A stretch of DNA of 50,021 nucleotides from Actinomycetes bacterium (GCA_025359865.1 JANYDH010000018.1:1-50021), one strand, 5' to 3'. Counted from the stretch's first letter, positions 1 to 8,530 are shown. Program-made: numbers and translations. The notes: generated from the letters alone by a model not told the origin.

Positions 1-591
1 CCTCGAGGAGCTGCTCGCGAAGCGCGGTGTCAAGGTCGACCATGTCACGCTGCACCGCTGGGTCCAACGGTTCACACCGGTACTGATCGACGCGGCGCGA
101 CCTGTCGCCGTGCTGTCGGGCGACGCTGGTTCGTCGATGAGACCTCCGTCAAGGTTGCCGGCGTGTGGCGGTACGTGTATCGCGCTGTCGACGGATACGG
201 CCAGGTCATCGACGTGTACGTCTCGCCCCGTCGTGACATTGCTGCGGCGCGACGGTTTTTCACCACCGCAATCGCCGGTCATGGCCAACCGGAAGAGGTC
301 ATCACCGACCGGGCCGCGGCGTTGGCGAACGTGATCGAGGAGTTGTTGCCGCAGGCGTTGCACAACACGGTCAAGTATGCGAACAACCGCGTCGAGTGCG
401 ACCACGGGCGGTTGAAAGCACGGTTGCGGCCGATGCGCGGGTTGAAGACCGATCGTACCGCGACGGTGATCATCCAAGGTCACGCGTTCATTCAGAACCT
501 TCGCCGCGGACACTACGAACTCGGCGTCGACGCCCGAGCAAGTCGTCTTCGCTGTGCTGCCGCGTTCGACGAACTCGCGTCGATGATCTGA
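1..591 (+). pseudogene. IS6-family DDE transposase, 5' partial, one frameshift
   Basis: This is the transposase that would cut and join the IS ends by replicative transposition. The helix-turn-helix tail is read in frame 2 (HVTLHRWVQRF, up to about base 102). The catalytic core is read in frame 1 from about 103. A single missing base near 102-104 would reconcile the two halves (…ARP / CRRAVGRRWFVDET). Catalytic residues are visible: first Asp in WFVDET (codon at 136), second Asp in ITDR (307) and Glu in NNRVECDH (394), followed by the family-typical RPMRGLKT stretch. The C-terminus is complete. As read, no single frame encodes the whole enzyme. It is either a dead copy or a sequencing error. 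A programmed frameshift is possible but I see no slippery heptamer. Confidence 0.85.
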
Positions 592-640
592 ACGAATCGG
601 CATCGGATCTAGTCACCAACGCGACCAGAGATCGAACAAC

Positions 641-652
641 GCAACAGAGTCC
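641..652 (+). repeat. Putative right terminal inverted repeat of the IS6 element
   Basis: The sequence GCAACAGAGTCC closely matches the reverse complement of the usual IS6-family end (GGCTCTGTTGC) with one extra base. It sits 50 bp after the transposase stop. The left partner is outside the window. Confidence 0.6.
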
Positions 653-653
653 A

Positions 654-1349
654 TTGACCGCCGACCAGTGGAACGACTCGACGCTCTGCGAGGGTTGGCG
701 GGTCCGCGATGTGGTCGCGCATCTGACCTACAGCTGGTCCAACACATTGCTCGGCCTCCCAACTTGGCTGCGTCACCGCAAGGACATCGATCGCGCTTTC
801 ACCCTCTTCGCGCAGCAACGCGCGCAAACCGACGATCGCGTGCTGCTGCAGCGCGACCGCAAGGCGGTCGAGTCTGGCTACAAGCCACCCAAGGTGACGC
901 CCGAGATTCTCTGGTGCGACAACGTCATCCACGGTCTCGACATTCGTCGCCCGATGGGGCTTCACTACCCAGGAGACAAGCAGAATCTCACGCGAGTGGC
1001 CGAGTGCCTCACGATGATGACGTGGCCGTCGAGGACCGCATGCCGATCGGAGGGACTCTGATTCGTCGCCACCGATATCGAGTGGTCGGTCGGCGCTGGC
1101 CCACACGTGACCGGACCGATCGAAGACATTCTCGTCGCAATCGCCGGCCGCCACCTCATTGACTCCGAGCTCACAGGCGGCGGAGTCGACGTTCTCACCC
1201 AACGTCCATCACTGATCAGGTTTGCGCGCGAACGCGCAGGCAGTGCTGACGGGCGACGGCGACGTAGCACCCAGCCTGCATCCAACCTCACAACGGCCGC
1301 GGAGAGCGCACCGGCGGTGCCGGTGAGATCTCGATCGACCACGCCGTAG
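654..1349 (+). pseudogene. Maleylpyruvate isomerase-like (MDMPI/DinB) protein, truncated by IS6 and interrupted by TGA
   Basis: The frame from 654 reads LTADQWNDSTLCEGW, then VRDVVAHL, and later DNVIHGLDIRRPMG, which are hallmarks of the mycothiol-dependent maleylpyruvate isomerase N-terminal (DinB-like, metal-binding four-helix) family. The first residues of the domain are missing because the IS6 end directly abuts codon 654. In the same frame a TGA at about 1059-1061 stands where homologues usually have Arg in a GLRFVATD-type motif. After it the frame continues with FVATDIEWSVG and GPIEDILVAIAGRHLID, the usual C-terminal part. So the gene has lost its start and carries one nonsense codon. 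The tail after about 1205 looks non-homologous. The family places it in mycothiol-using actinobacteria. Confidence 0.75.
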
Positions 1350-1377
1350 GCCTCGGCACGACCAGCACACCCTGACG

Positions 1378-1383
1378 TAGAGT
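1378..1383 (+). promoter_or_regulatory. -10 box for a leaderless LLM gene
   Basis: TAGAGT lies exactly 6 nt before the ATG at 1390, and no ribosome binding site is present. This is the spacing expected if transcription starts on the A of the start codon. The -35 is not clear. Confidence 0.5.
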
Positions 1384-1389
1384 CTGGCC

Positions 1390-2379
1390 ATGACGTCAAC
1401 ACTGATTCGACAAGGTCTGCAGATCCCCAACTTCACCTATCCCGGGGTGAGCGCTGGGGACTTGTTCGAACGAATCGCCGCTATCGCAACCACGGCCGAA
1501 GCGAGCGGGTTCGACAGCGTCTGGGTGATGGACCACTTCTACCAGTTGCCCATGCTCGGCGAGCCGAACCAGGAGATGTTCGAGGCCTACTCGCTGCTCA
1601 CCGCAATCGCAGCACGCACCTCCACCGTTCGGCTCGGCGCCATGGTCGGCGGTATGACCTACCGTAATCCGGCCTTCCTTGCAAAGACCGTCACCGGCCT
1701 CGATGTGATCTCTGGTGGCCGAGCGATTTGGGGCATCGGCGCCGGCTGGTTCGAGATGGAGCACGACGCATACGGATACGAGTTCGGTACGTTCACCGAC
1801 CGATTCGAAAAGCTCGAAGAGGGCTTACAGATCGTGAAGAGCATGTTCGTCAACGACACCACTACGTTCGACGGCAAGTGGTTCCATGTGACCGATGCGA
1901 TGAACGTGCCCAAGCCGGTACAAGCAGGCGGCCCCCCGGTGCTCATCGGCGGCAGCGGCGAGAAGAAGACGCTGCGGATGGTGGCTCAGTACGCCGACGC
2001 ATGCAACGTGTTCGGTGAGCCCAGCGCTGTCCGCCATCTGATGGAAGTGCTCGACGGCCATTGTGACCGCTTGGGCCGTGATCCGAAGACGATCTGTCGC
2101 ACCCGACTCGCCTCGCTCGTCGTCGGTCGCACCATGGAAGAGGCGCACGCAAAGATCGCAGGGCGCTTCGGTGGAATGAGCATCGACGACCTTCCCGCCG
2201 ACATGCGCGCACGCGTACAGGCGATGTTCATCATGGGCGATGCGCCCGCGGTACAACAGCAGGTGCAGGAGTTGCTCGACACCGGTCTCGACGGCCTGGT
2301 GTTCAACATGCCCGATGCTCACGACCTCGAAGCTGTCGCGCTCGCCGGCGAGGTGCTGCGCCCGGTGCTTGGAACGTAG
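1390..2379 (+). CDS. F420-dependent LLM-class oxidoreductase
   Basis: A 329-residue TIM-barrel flavin/F420 oxidoreductase of the bacterial luciferase superfamily. It probably transfers hydride between coenzyme F420 and an unknown substrate in the cytoplasm. Family signs are GFDSVWVMDHF in the N-terminal third, then TSTVRLGAMVGGMTYRNPAFLAK, SGGRAIWGIGAGW and, near the middle, PVLIGGSGEKKTLR, which lines the cofactor site in relatives. Length is typical of the TIGR03560-like branch. The ATG is supported by a -10 box 6 nt upstream. The next gene, a molybdopterin oxidoreductase, begins 27 nt downstream but has its own leaderless promoter signature. Substrate is unknown; choice of F420 over FMN is inferred from the subfamily. 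Confidence 0.88.
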   Translation: MTSTLIRQGLQIPNFTYPGVSAGDLFERIAAIATTAEASGFDSVWVMDHFYQLPMLGEPNQEMFEAYSLLTAIAARTSTVRLGAMVGGMTYRNPAFLAKTVTGLDVISGGRAIWGIGAGWFEMEHDAYGYEFGTFTDRFEKLEEGLQIVKSMFVNDTTTFDGKWFHVTDAMNVPKPVQAGGPPVLIGGSGEKKTLRMVAQYADACNVFGEPSAVRHLMEVLDGHCDRLGRDPKTICRTRLASLVVGRTMEEAHAKIAGRFGGMSIDDLPADMRARVQAMFIMGDAPAVQQQVQELLDTGLDGLVFNMPDAHDLEAVALAGEVLRPVLGT

Positions 2380-2402
2380 CGGTCGTAGCGGTCGTAGCAT
2401 TG
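2376..2402 (+). promoter_or_regulatory. 9-bp triplet repeat carrying a leaderless -10 box
   Basis: Three head-to-tail 9-mers (GTAGCGGTC, GTAGCGGTC, GTAGCATTG) span the LLM stop codon and the intergenic gap. The last holds TAGCAT at 2395-2400, exactly 6 nt before the ATG at 2407, the leaderless spacing seen elsewhere in the window. Confidence 0.45.
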
Positions 2403-2406
2403 CGAG

Positions 2407-4527
2407 ATGACCGCCCTCGACGACCTACCGACCACGCGGATCGTGCACGGGAGCTGTCACCACGATTGCCCAGACAGTTGTGGCTGGCTCGTCACCGTCG
2501 AAGAACGCGACGACAGCGACCAAGACGACAGCGAACGCGACGACACTGCGAGCGGCAGTGTTGCTGTGCAGCTGCGGGGCAACCCAGCTCATCCGTACAG
2601 CGCTGGCGAGTTGTGCCCCAAGGTGAACAGGTTCCTCGACCGTGTGTACAGCCCTGAGCGGGTCACCACACCGATGCGCCGAGTCGGGGCCAAAGGCGAG
2701 GGGCAGTTCGAGCCGATTACGTGGGACGAAGCACTCGCCACCATCGCGAGCCGGCTGCAGACGGTGATCGACACCAGCGGGCCCGAGGCGATCATGCCAT
2801 ACAGCAATGCCGGTAATCAGAGTGTGCTCGCGCTGATGTACTCGGAGCGATTCTGGAACCGGTTGGGGGGCACGCGGTTGGTACGCGCGTTGTGCGGCAC
2901 GACGGTCGGTGCTGGGGTGCAGATGACCAACGGCACCACCCGTGGCCTCGATCCACAGGAGTTGCGGCACTCCAAGCTGATCATTCTGTGGGCCACCAAC
3001 ACTCGGCTGACCAACCGTCATCTCTGGCCGACCATCGAAGCCGCCATGGCCGATGGAGCACGCCTGATCGTCATCGACCCGATCCGCACCATCACGGCCG
3101 ACTATGCCGACGAGTTCATCCAGCCTCTTCCGGGCACCGACATCGCGCTGATGTTGGCGATGATGAACGTGTTGATCGCTGAAGACCTGATCGATCACGC
3201 ATGGGTCGCCGCACACACGCTCGGCTTCGAAGAACTCGCCGCTCACGTCGCCGAGTGGACTCCAGAACGTGCCTCCCAGATCACCGGTGTCGACGCCTCG
3301 GTCATCACCCAACTTGCTCGCGCTTACGGCACCACCCGCCCAGTCGCGATCCGAACGCTCATCGGTGCCGAGCATCACGAAAACGGCGCGATGTTCTTCC
3401 GCACCATGGCATGCCTGCCGGCACTGGTCGGCGCGTGGCAAGACCGCGGTGGCGGCCTGGCCCGCAGCATCGGGGTGTGGTCGGAGGAACTCATCGACTA
3501 TGGCGCCCTCACCCAACCACAGCTGCTGGGCGACCGGTCACCACGGTGGCTCAACATGAGCCGGCTCGGCGAGGCGCTCACCGACCCCACACTTGATCCG
3601 CCTGTACAGGCCCTGATCGTGTGGGGTGCCAACCCGATGGTCGTCACGCCCAATGCCGAACTGATCCGCCGTGGACTCGAACGAGACGATCTGTTCACCG
3701 TCGTCCATGAGCAGTTCATCACCGACACGGCCCGCTACGCCGACATCGTGCTGCCAGCAACCACTCAGATCGAAGCCACCGACGTGGTCACCTCGTGGGG
3801 CCACCTCTACCTCGGATGGAACGAGGCGGCGATCGCGCCCGTTGGCCAGTGCGTCAGTAACAGCGAACTCCATCGTCGGCTTGCGTCGGCGATGGGCTTT
3901 ACCGAACCGGAACTCTTCGAGGACGATCTCGCCGTGCTCAAAGCTGCGCTGCCCACAGTAGATCTCGATGCGCTCCGACGCGACGGGTTCATGCGCGTGC
4001 CCTACCCGCACGACGGTCGCCCATTCGGTGACGGCGTGTTTCCCACACGGTCGGGCAGGGTCGAGTTCATCAGCGAGACGTTGGTTTCGCTCGGCCAACC
4101 GGCGCTACCGACCTTCGTACCTCCGCACGAGTCGTTGGGTGGCGATCACGAACTGGCTCATCGGTTCCCGTTCCAACTCCTGACCCCGAAGCGCCACACG
4201 AGGTTCCTCAATTCCAGCTATTCACATCTCCCAAAGCACGGACCGTTGGAGGATGGGCCGTTCGTCGAGATCTGCCCATCCGACGCGGTCATCCTCGGCG
4301 TCACCGATGGCGACTGCGTGCAAGTGCGCAACGACCGCGCATTGCTGCGGCTGCCGGTACGAATCAGCACGCGACTCCGGCCTGGGGTCGTCGCGATTCC
4401 GTGGGGATGGTGGCAGCACCAACACATCGATGGTCGCGCCGCAAACTCGCTGACGAACGACACACTGACCGACTGGGGCGGAGGCGTTGCCTTCAGCGAT
4501 ACCCTCGTCGCCATTGAAACGACCTGA
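2407..4527 (+). CDS. Molybdopterin (bis-MGD) oxidoreductase, DMSO reductase family
   Basis: A 706-residue catalytic subunit that carries a molybdenum-bis-MGD cofactor and one [4Fe-4S] cluster. The cluster ligands are C17, C21, C25 and C70 (CX3CX3C then C). The insert between C25 and C70 is unusually acidic (many DDS/DD pairs, residues 35-46). The central part contains the family's ITWDEAL motif, the LIVIDPIRT Rossmann strand and VWGANPMV. The C-terminal cofactor-capping barrel begins near LLTPKRHTRFLNSSYSH. No Tat signal is seen, so it is likely cytoplasmic and may pass electrons to a soluble partner. It follows the LLM oxidoreductase by 27 nt. No dedicated Fe-S or membrane subunit is adjacent. 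The substrate cannot be told from sequence. Confidence 0.9.
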   Translation: MTALDDLPTTRIVHGSCHHDCPDSCGWLVTVEERDDSDQDDSERDDTASGSVAVQLRGNPAHPYSAGELCPKVNRFLDRVYSPERVTTPMRRVGAKGEGQFEPITWDEALATIASRLQTVIDTSGPEAIMPYSNAGNQSVLALMYSERFWNRLGGTRLVRALCGTTVGAGVQMTNGTTRGLDPQELRHSKLIILWATNTRLTNRHLWPTIEAAMADGARLIVIDPIRTITADYADEFIQPLPGTDIALMLAMMNVLIAEDLIDHAWVAAHTLGFEELAAHVAEWTPERASQITGVDASVITQLARAYGTTRPVAIRTLIGAEHHENGAMFFRTMACLPALVGAWQDRGGGLARSIGVWSEELIDYGALTQPQLLGDRSPRWLNMSRLGEALTDPTLDPPVQALIVWGANPMVVTPNAELIRRGLERDDLFTVVHEQFITDTARYADIVLPATTQIEATDVVTSWGHLYLGWNEAAIAPVGQCVSNSELHRRLASAMGFTEPELFEDDLAVLKAALPTVDLDALRRDGFMRVPYPHDGRPFGDGVFPTRSGRVEFISETLVSLGQPALPTFVPPHESLGGDHELAHRFPFQLLTPKRHTRFLNSSYSHLPKHGPLEDGPFVEICPSDAVILGVTDGDCVQVRNDRALLRLPVRISTRLRPGVVAIPWGWWQHQHIDGRAANSLTNDTLTDWGGGVAFSDTLVAIETT

Positions 4528-4568
4528 TCACAGGACGATTTGACAGCCTGCGAGGAGTCGCAGCCGAC

Positions 4569-4574
4569 TAGCCT
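4569..4574 (+). promoter_or_regulatory. -10 box for the MgtE-N/CBS gene
   Basis: TAGCCT lies 6 nt before the ATG at 4581 with no ribosome binding site between. A TTGACA further upstream is about 23 bp away, too far for a normal -35. Confidence 0.4.
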
Positions 4575-4580
4575 TGCCAC

Positions 4581-5882
4581 ATGGCCGGCGACGTGATCTA
4601 TGCATTTCGGGTGATGCGCCTGCCGCTCCTCGATGCGGGCGGCGCCGCCATCGGACGTCTGGAAGACATCGTCGTCATTCCTGGCCGTGTCGGTGAGGCC
4701 CCACGCGTGCTGGGTTTCGTCGCCATGAGCCAGCGCCGCCGGATCTTCGTCAATGCTGCCCGAATTGGGTCGCTCGACAACGAAGGTGCCCGACTACGTA
4801 GCTGGGATGTGGATCTCAACCCGTTCAAGCCACGCCGCGGCGAGGTGCTCATCGGGCGCGACCTCATCGATCGTAAGGTCGACGACGAAACCGTCAGCGA
4901 CGTGGCGCTACGCGCTGCCGGCGACGGCCGCCAGACGTGGTGGGAAGTGTCGAAGGTCAGGTTGGCCCAGCGTTCCGCGCTTCGGCGTCGGCCGAGCTAC
5001 CGCCTGCTCGATTACGACGAGGTTCCGAGCCTGTTCAGCATGCACGCCGGCGGCGAGATGGCGGTCGAGGCAGCTCGTCTACGCGATATGCACCCGAGCG
5101 ATGTTGCCGGCGTGGTGCGATCGCTGCCGCTCGCGCATCGCAAGCAGCTTGCCGAAGCAATGGATGACGAGCGGCTCGCCGACCTGCTCGAGGAACTGCC
5201 CGAGGCCGAACAGTTGCGGATCATCGAAGGTCTCGACACAGAGCGCCTCATCAGCGTGCTCGAGGAAATGGAGTACGACGACCTGGCTGACCTTTTGGCC
5301 GAGATGCCGGGCGAGCAACGGACGCGAATTCTCGACGCGATGGACGACGAAGACGCCGATGTGATGCGACGGTTGTTGGCCTACCCCGACGGCACTGCTG
5401 GGGCGTTGATGACCCCCGACATCATCATTCTGGGGCCGACGGCCACCGTGGCCGAGGCGTTGGCCGAGATCCGCGACCCGGACTGGCTGGTGTCGATCGC
5501 CGCACAGGTATTCGTGGTGCAGCCCCCGTTCAAACCGCCGACCGGTACGTACCTTGGGGTCGTGCACTTTCAGCGATTGCTGCGTGAGATGCCCAGTACC
5601 GAACTCGGGCGGTGTACCGAACAGGAACCGACCATCACGCCGGACATTGCCGAGCGCGAGGTGGCCGAACGGCTGGCGAGTTACAACATGTTGTCGGTCG
5701 GCGTCTGCGACGAGGTAGGCCATCTGCTCGGGGCCATCACCGTCGACGATGTGCTCGACCGCGCGCTGCCTGCCGGGTGGCGCCAACGGCGTCGTTCCGG
5801 TGCGCCCGCCGCGGCAACAGCCAGGGTTCGGGGCCAAGCAACACGGCCGTCTACTGCGGAGTCGGGAGGTCAATCCCGATGA
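4581..5882 (+). CDS. PRC-barrel / MgtE-N / CBS-domain protein without a membrane channel
   Basis: A 433-residue soluble protein. The N-terminus (FRVMRLPLLDAGGAAIGRLEDIVV) looks like a PRC-barrel. The middle, from about residue 160, has the repeated helical MgtE N-domain pattern (HPSDVAGVVRSLPLAHRKQLAEAM, LADLLEELPEAEQ, DLADLLAEMPGE). The CBS pair begins near YPDGTAGALMTPDIIIL. The MgtE transmembrane domain is absent, so it is not a Mg2+ channel by itself. It is probably a Mg2+ or nucleotide-sensing partner. It overlaps the DUF1003 gene by ATGA (5879-5882), so the two are translationally coupled, which is a recurrent actinobacterial arrangement. The C-terminal 40 residues are basic and low in complexity. 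Confidence 0.85.
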   Translation: MAGDVIYAFRVMRLPLLDAGGAAIGRLEDIVVIPGRVGEAPRVLGFVAMSQRRRIFVNAARIGSLDNEGARLRSWDVDLNPFKPRRGEVLIGRDLIDRKVDDETVSDVALRAAGDGRQTWWEVSKVRLAQRSALRRRPSYRLLDYDEVPSLFSMHAGGEMAVEAARLRDMHPSDVAGVVRSLPLAHRKQLAEAMDDERLADLLEELPEAEQLRIIEGLDTERLISVLEEMEYDDLADLLAEMPGEQRTRILDAMDDEDADVMRRLLAYPDGTAGALMTPDIIILGPTATVAEALAEIRDPDWLVSIAAQVFVVQPPFKPPTGTYLGVVHFQRLLREMPSTELGRCTEQEPTITPDIAEREVAERLASYNMLSVGVCDEVGHLLGAITVDDVLDRALPAGWRQRRRSGAPAAATARVRGQATRPSTAESGGQSR

Positions 5883-6412
5883 CGCGGCACAACGACCTCA
5901 CCACTCCTCGCCAGGCGCGACGCATCGGCGTTCACTACGACCCTGAAGCGTTCGGCCAGTTCAGCGAAACCATCGCCCGCACCCTTGGCACCGCGCGGTT
6001 CCTCGTGTGGCAGACCGCCTTTGTCGTGGTTTGGATCATTCTCAACGTGGCGTCGGCCGTGCTGCGGTGGGACAAGTATCCGTTCATTTTGTTGAACCTG
6101 TTCTTCTCGACGCAGGCCGCCTACGCAGCGCCGCTGATCCTGCTTGCCCAAAATCGACAGGAGCAACGCGACCGGGTTCAAACCGACAACGATCGGCACG
6201 TCGCTGAACGCACGCAGGCCGATACCGAGTTCCTTGCACGCGAGATCGCGAGCATCCGCCTGTCACTCGGCGATGTCGCCACTGGCACCGACGTTGCCGA
6301 TCACATCGACCGGTTGGTCGACGCGATCGAGCGGATCAGTGTCCGTTTGGGCGAACTCGAGGTGCATGGCGCTCCGCACGACCCACTCGATCAGCCCCGC
6401 TACGACGCTTGA
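5879..6412 (+). CDS. DUF1003 membrane protein
   Basis: A 177-residue protein with two hydrophobic helices in the centre (FLVWQTAFVVVWIILNVASAV and the YPFILLNLFFSTQAAYAAPLILL segment), which is the DUF1003 signature. After them comes NRQEQRDRVQTDNDRH and a long charged helix, probably a coiled coil. The start at 5879 is chosen because a good ribosome site (GGGAGGT) precedes it and it overlaps the upstream stop as ATGA. Function is unknown. Coupling to an MgtE-N/CBS protein suggests a shared role in divalent-cation handling or signalling at the membrane. Its 3' end overlaps the convergent hydrolase gene by 13 bp. Confidence 0.9.
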   Translation: MTRHNDLTTPRQARRIGVHYDPEAFGQFSETIARTLGTARFLVWQTAFVVVWIILNVASAVLRWDKYPFILLNLFFSTQAAYAAPLILLAQNRQEQRDRVQTDNDRHVAERTQADTEFLAREIASIRLSLGDVATGTDVADHIDRLVDAIERISVRLGELEVHGAPHDPLDQPRYDA

Positions 6413-7281
6413 TCACCCGATCGGGCACCTGGCTGCGCGCCGGTTCGGCCGGTGACATGGTCGACCAAGGCAAGTGTTGCATCGCTGAACTGCTCGGGAT
6501 GCTGCCACATCGACACATGGTCGCCGTGCAATTCGATGACGTACGCGCTCAATGCGGTGGCCAGCGCGCGTTGCTTGCCTGGCAGTACCAACCGGTCGGC
6601 GGTCGTGATGAGCGATGCCGCCGGCACGCCGAGTCGTGTCGCCCACGGCCGAGCATCGTGGCGGCTGAGCGCATGACCAGCCTGAACGATGGAGCGGGCG
6701 TCACCGCGGCAGACCTCGGCCTCGATCCACGCCACGTAGGGCAGCAACGAGTGATCCGCCTCGAGGACGCGCGCCATGCCGAAATGCAGCCATCGTGGAT
6801 ACACCCACGAGCGGATGATCGGACCGAGCAGCCGTACTGCCCTCCACCGAAGGCGCTCGGTCCACGTCGACTTCCATTCGAGTGCTGTGGCCTGAACCAC
6901 CAACCCCGATACGAGGCCCGGGTGGCGATGGGCAAGATGCATACTGATCGGGCCACCCATCGAGTAGCCGACGGTGACTACGCGATCGATGCCTAACGCT
7001 CGCACGGTTGCTGCCGCATCGTCGGCCACCTCTTCGAGCGAGAACGGTTGGGCCGAGCGAAGGCCTCGTCCATGCCCACGGTGATCGATAGCGACAAACG
7101 AGTAGTGCGCAGCAAGCGCCTGATATGCAGTGAAGAACTGCAAATCGGCGCTTGCTGTCCAACCGTGCAGCAGCAACAGCGTCGGCGCTGCGGGGTCGGG
7201 GTGCTGGTGCCGGCGGACGAACATCTCGCCGCGCCCGGGCAGCACCACGGTCTGGCCGGGCGGTACCCAAGGCATCGTCAT
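6400..7281 (-). CDS. Alpha/beta-hydrolase
   Basis: A 293-residue single-domain hydrolase, probably an esterase or lipase-like enzyme of the cytoplasm. The oxyanion strand reads LLLLHGWTAS. The DHRGHGRG turn follows. The nucleophile elbow is GYSMGG, with Ser at about residue 107. The acid is likely in TTADRLVLP and the catalytic His in LHGDHVSMW near the end. The open frame extends upstream, but that extension is rich in Arg/Pro and lacks family similarity, so I start at 7281 (MTMPWVPPGQ); 7275 is equally possible. It runs convergent to DUF1003 and shares the minus strand with the next gene 34 bp upstream. Substrate unknown. Confidence 0.85.
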   Translation of the reverse strand: MTMPWVPPGQTVVLPGRGEMFVRRHQHPDPAAPTLLLLHGWTASADLQFFTAYQALAAHYSFVAIDHRGHGRGLRSAQPFSLEEVADDAAATVRALGIDRVVTVGYSMGGPISMHLAHRHPGLVSGLVVQATALEWKSTWTERLRWRAVRLLGPIIRSWVYPRWLHFGMARVLEADHSLLPYVAWIEAEVCRGDARSIVQAGHALSRHDARPWATRLGVPAASLITTADRLVLPGKQRALATALSAYVIELHGDHVSMWQHPEQFSDATLALVDHVTGRTGAQPGARSGDQAS

Positions 7282-7315
7282 CTCGGTCAACTTGTGCGGC
7301 GCCTGTTGTCTGTGT

Positions 7316-8347
7316 TCACCACGTGCCCGCCCGGGCAACGCCGGTGAACTCATGCAGCGCCAGGCCGAGACCGACCGCCCGGGAAAGCACCCAGTCGGTG
7401 ATCGCCGAGTCGGTATCGGCCCCGGCAACTTGTAGCCCCGGGGCGATCCGTCCGGTAGCGCATGCTTCGGCAAACAGCCCGGCAACTGTGCCAGCAAGGC
7501 TGCCAGCCCTGCCGGCCGCACCGGCAATGTGTGTCATCCTCTCACCGCCAGCAAGGGCACCGCGCACCTCCACTCGGATCGCTCCAATGTCGCCATCTCG
7601 TCGCGGCGGCGTCAACATCGGCAGTCGGGCGGTAAGGCGATCACGGCGCGTCGCGGATACTCGCGCCGAGATACGTACCGCCTCGGGGAACGCAAGGTGT
7701 AATAACACCGGCTCGGCCAGTGATGCTCGGTAGCAGTCGACTGCACCGACCGGCTCGGGGAACCAGCACAACTCGCGACCGCTGCCCCCGGGACGCTCGA
7801 CCCACTCACCGTCGTGCCAGGCCACCGACCGAGCGCCCAGCACGTCGTGATGTTGGCGCGCGCACTGCGGCCCACCCGTGCCATGCATCGCCACATGGAT
7901 CTCGTCGGCTACGACCAGCTGCCCTGTCAGCCTCCTCGCCAGCAGCCCCGTGAGTCCGGGACTGAGTGCCGCTCCCACCACCAGGACGATCCCGGCGGTC
8001 TGGGCAGCAGGACCGAGCGAAATCAACTCGTCGACATCCTGACGATCATCACTAATACAAATGACGTGAACTCCGGCCGAGACGAGCTCGCCGGCGACAA
8101 CCGCGTGCGGTGCAGGTCCGGCGAGCACGACCGCATCGCACACCTTGAGATCGTCGAGGTCGTCGACGGCGACCCCGCCGATGCGGCGGGCAGCACGGAC
8201 CGCAACTCCGAGCTGGCTGTCGAACCATGCAACCCGCAGGCCCCGCCTCGTCAAGGCGCGTCCAACTGCCGCGCCGGTTACACCAGCCCCGACAACGCCG
8301 ACGATGAGATCCGATTCGGCACCGCGTTGAGCGGCGTTCTCGCTCAT
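7316..8347 (-). CDS. Saccharopine dehydrogenase-like NAD(P)-binding protein
   Basis: About 343 residues starting at MSENAAQRG. The Rossmann glycine motif VGVVGAGVTGAAVGRAL near the N-terminus and the strand pattern CDAVVLAGPAPHAVVAGELVSAGVHVICIS match saccharopine dehydrogenase/homospermidine synthase-like reductases. The remainder is the substrate domain. True lysine-pathway function is doubtful; the relatives include many uncharacterised reductases. Start 8347 is preferred over 8377 because it forms an ATGA overlap with the stop of a 45-residue ORF just upstream, implying translational coupling. Confidence 0.72.
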   Translation of the reverse strand: MSENAAQRGAESDLIVGVVGAGVTGAAVGRALTRRGLRVAWFDSQLGVAVRAARRIGGVAVDDLDDLKVCDAVVLAGPAPHAVVAGELVSAGVHVICISDDRQDVDELISLGPAAQTAGIVLVVGAALSPGLTGLLARRLTGQLVVADEIHVAMHGTGGPQCARQHHDVLGARSVAWHDGEWVERPGGSGRELCWFPEPVGAVDCYRASLAEPVLLHLAFPEAVRISARVSATRRDRLTARLPMLTPPRRDGDIGAIRVEVRGALAGGERMTHIAGAAGRAGSLAGTVAGLFAEACATGRIAPGLQVAGADTDSAITDWVLSRAVGLGLALHEFTGVARAGTW

Positions 8348-8481
8348 GACGGGGGTGGAACCCGCATCTCTTGCCACCCACCCTCTTGCGGAGGGACACC
8401 GCCGCGGCCGCGCAACCGCAGCACGCCGGTGACCACACTGGCCAGCGAGATGGCAAACATGGCTCGCCGCAACAGCTTCAC
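8344..8481 (-). CDS. Small hydrophobic/basic protein coupled to the saccharopine dehydrogenase-like gene
   Basis: A 45-residue ORF beginning GTG (VKLLRRAMFAISLASVV) and ending in MRVPPPS. It has a basic N-terminus, a short hydrophobic stretch (MFAISLASVVTGVL) that could be a marginal membrane helix, then RGRGG and a PPQEGGW motif. The stop overlaps the next ATG as ATGA. TACGAT lies 7 nt before the GTG (8489-8494), consistent with leaderless transcription. I do not recognise the family. Coding potential rests on the tight coupling, the promoter position and sensible composition. Confidence 0.5.
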   Translation of the reverse strand: MKLLRRAMFAISLASVVTGVLRLRGRGGVPPQEGGWQEMRVPPPS

Positions 8482-8488
8482 AAGCCCG

Positions 8489-8494
8489 ATCGTA
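8489..8494 (-). promoter_or_regulatory. -10 box (TACGAT) for the small-ORF operon
   Basis: TACGAT on the minus strand, 7 nt before the GTG at 8481. No ribosome site is evident. It lies between this operon and the large palindrome that ends the upstream transporter transcript. Confidence 0.4.
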
Positions 8495-8530
8495 CCAACC
8501 AACCGTCGCGAGGGGTGGCCGGGCCCGCCA

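Larger units (their letters stand above)
1..652 (+). mobile_element. IS6-family insertion sequence, right part
   Basis: The element runs in from the left edge and appears to end near 652. The 12 bases at 641-652 resemble the inner-to-outer end of IS6-type terminal repeats, which read GGCTCTGTTGC on the other strand. Directly after them a different protein family begins mid-domain at 654, as expected for an insertion junction. The left end and target duplication lie outside the window, so copy number and activity cannot be judged. Confidence 0.75.

Noticed and set aside
2425-3516. 363-residue minus-strand ORF
   Set aside because: Antisense of the molybdopterin enzyme; product lacks any motif.
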